DNA of 64,000 nucleotides from NCBI GenBank assembly GCA_963921795.1, contig OY997641.1, positions 60,028,675 through 60,092,674 of the forward strand, read 5' to 3'. The notes below the pieces were generated by a model. It worked only from the letters and a program-made list of their open reading frames with translations. It was not told the DNA's origin and did not search any database. The position numbers and the translations under genes were made by a program. The DNA is from Nannobrachium achirus (Eukaryota > Chordata > Actinopteri > Myctophiformes > Myctophidae). The number at the start of each line of letters is the position of its first letter. Position 1 is the first letter of the stretch. Positions 63,045 through 64,000 of the stretch are shown here, piece after piece.

Positions 63045-63855
63045 GATTCTGCCACAAGGAGGGAGGTGTCTTAGTTTCTGCAAAATGTTTTACCGCCCAG
63101 CCCTACAACATGCTCTATTGTCCCTCAAAATGAGCGGGACAAATGTCCCCTCCTATGTGGAAAGTCTCAGGTTGGGACTAAGTATATTATATACATTTAG
63201 GGTATATTTATTATTTCATTGAATAATGATATGCAACACGCCCATAGACAATTCCAGTTGTAACACAGTGTCTTTCAATGCAGAACATAATAATTAATTA
63301 GAACAGTCTGTGTTCATCTGTAAATAGTGTCACTATAACTGCAAAGCAGCCTATTGCTTAGCTTGATTCTCATTTCCCTTCCCAGTTCTTTTTAACCACA
63401 TACTTTAATCATGTTTAATGTGTAGCTGCCGCTGTCTCTGACTTCAAACACCAACGGAAAGATGTGTGTAATCGTTTGAGATGAAATTAGGTGAAAGGTG
63501 ACTCATTCTACAGTCCTATGGTTTTCACCCAGGCGCCGAAGCCCAGTAAAAAGTAAACATAGTTTAGTTTATTCATTTATATAAAAGTGAGTCAGGGAGT
63601 GTGAGTGCTGGCAAAAGTGGGCGTGAAGTTGATTTACATTTAATCAGATTCAATACAATTTATTCGTGATTTTAAATGCAAATTGTTTTTTAATGCACTA
63701 TCGTGCTTACTGACCAGCCATGTAACAGTTGTACTTGTAATACGGTTAAATCCATGTTTGTTTACTGCACGCTTGCCTATAGGGTAGCAATCAGTTTACA
63801 TTAAACTAGTGCAGGACAACACATTGGCATAGAATCAACTCTTTGAAGAATTGTG
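63045..63855. other. Histone spacer H2B-H4
   Basis: AT-rich DNA; nothing recognised. Confidence 0.5.
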
Positions 63856-63860
63856 TGGGC

Positions 63861-63876
63861 GGCTCTTAAAAGAGCC
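63861..63876 (-). terminator. Histone 3' stem-loop (H4)
   Basis: Minus-strand GGCTCTTTTAAGAGCC, 31 bases after the H4 stop. Confidence 0.95.
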
Positions 63877-63907
63877 TTTGGGTTGTTGGTAGATCAAGTC
63901 GAAATTA

Positions 63908-64000
<93 letters not shown>

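Overview
The window is nuclear DNA from a bony fish. The evidence is spliced vertebrate genes with GT-AG introns, a canonical replication-dependent histone cluster, very dense (CA)n, (GA)n and tetranucleotide microsatellites, many MITE-type DNA transposons, a tRNA-like SINE and LINE remnants. I could not identify the species.

Layout. (1) Roughly 1.6-5.1 kb is a decayed DNA transposon with long, degenerate terminal inverted repeats and a broken PIN-nuclease-like ORF. (2) 5.2-19.2 kb, minus strand: psmd3 (26S proteasome lid subunit Rpn3). Eleven coding exons are placed exactly and the phases close throughout; the short last exon is not in the window. Its introns are packed with hAT-type MITEs, a SINE and satellites. 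(3) 19-29.6 kb: mostly mobile DNA, including a 1.1-kb hAT element with an exact 8-bp duplication, a 2.3-kb foldback element and several copies of a TGAC-repeat-bearing element. It also holds two inverted copies of an orphan signal-peptide exon, one behind a TATA promoter and an untranslated exon. (4) 29.8-33.8 kb, plus strand: a three-exon P2Y12/13/14-like GPCR whose last coding residues and stop codon come from an inserted MITE with an intact 9-bp target duplication. (5) 34-41 kb: transposon-dominated spacer. (6) 41.3-49.4 kb, minus strand: an LRRC3-family membrane protein, best read as lrrc3c, in five small exons. A non-autonomous Helitron, inverted hAT MITEs and a LINE fragment sit in its introns. 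(7) 49.4-56.3 kb: repeats and undistinguished spacer. (8) 56.5-64 kb: a histone cluster in the order H1(+), H3(-), H2A(-), H1(-), H2B(-), H4(-, partial), each gene followed by a 3' histone stem-loop. The two H1 genes form an inverted duplication that includes about 0.6 kb of upstream DNA.

The lrrc3c-psmd3 same-strand neighbourhood matches the mammalian LRRC3C-GSDMA-PSMD3 locus and supports the lrrc3c call. The histone genes act together in S-phase chromatin assembly; the other genes are unrelated in function.

The most unusual structures are: the MITE-supplied tail of the GPCR, which also lacks the family's two cationic nucleotide-binding residues; one palindromic hairpin module repeated at least 15 times inside several different MITE families; and the orphan signal-peptide exon pair. 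Exon boundaries of the three spliced genes and histone ORF limits are firm. TE boundaries are approximate unless a target-site duplication is quoted.
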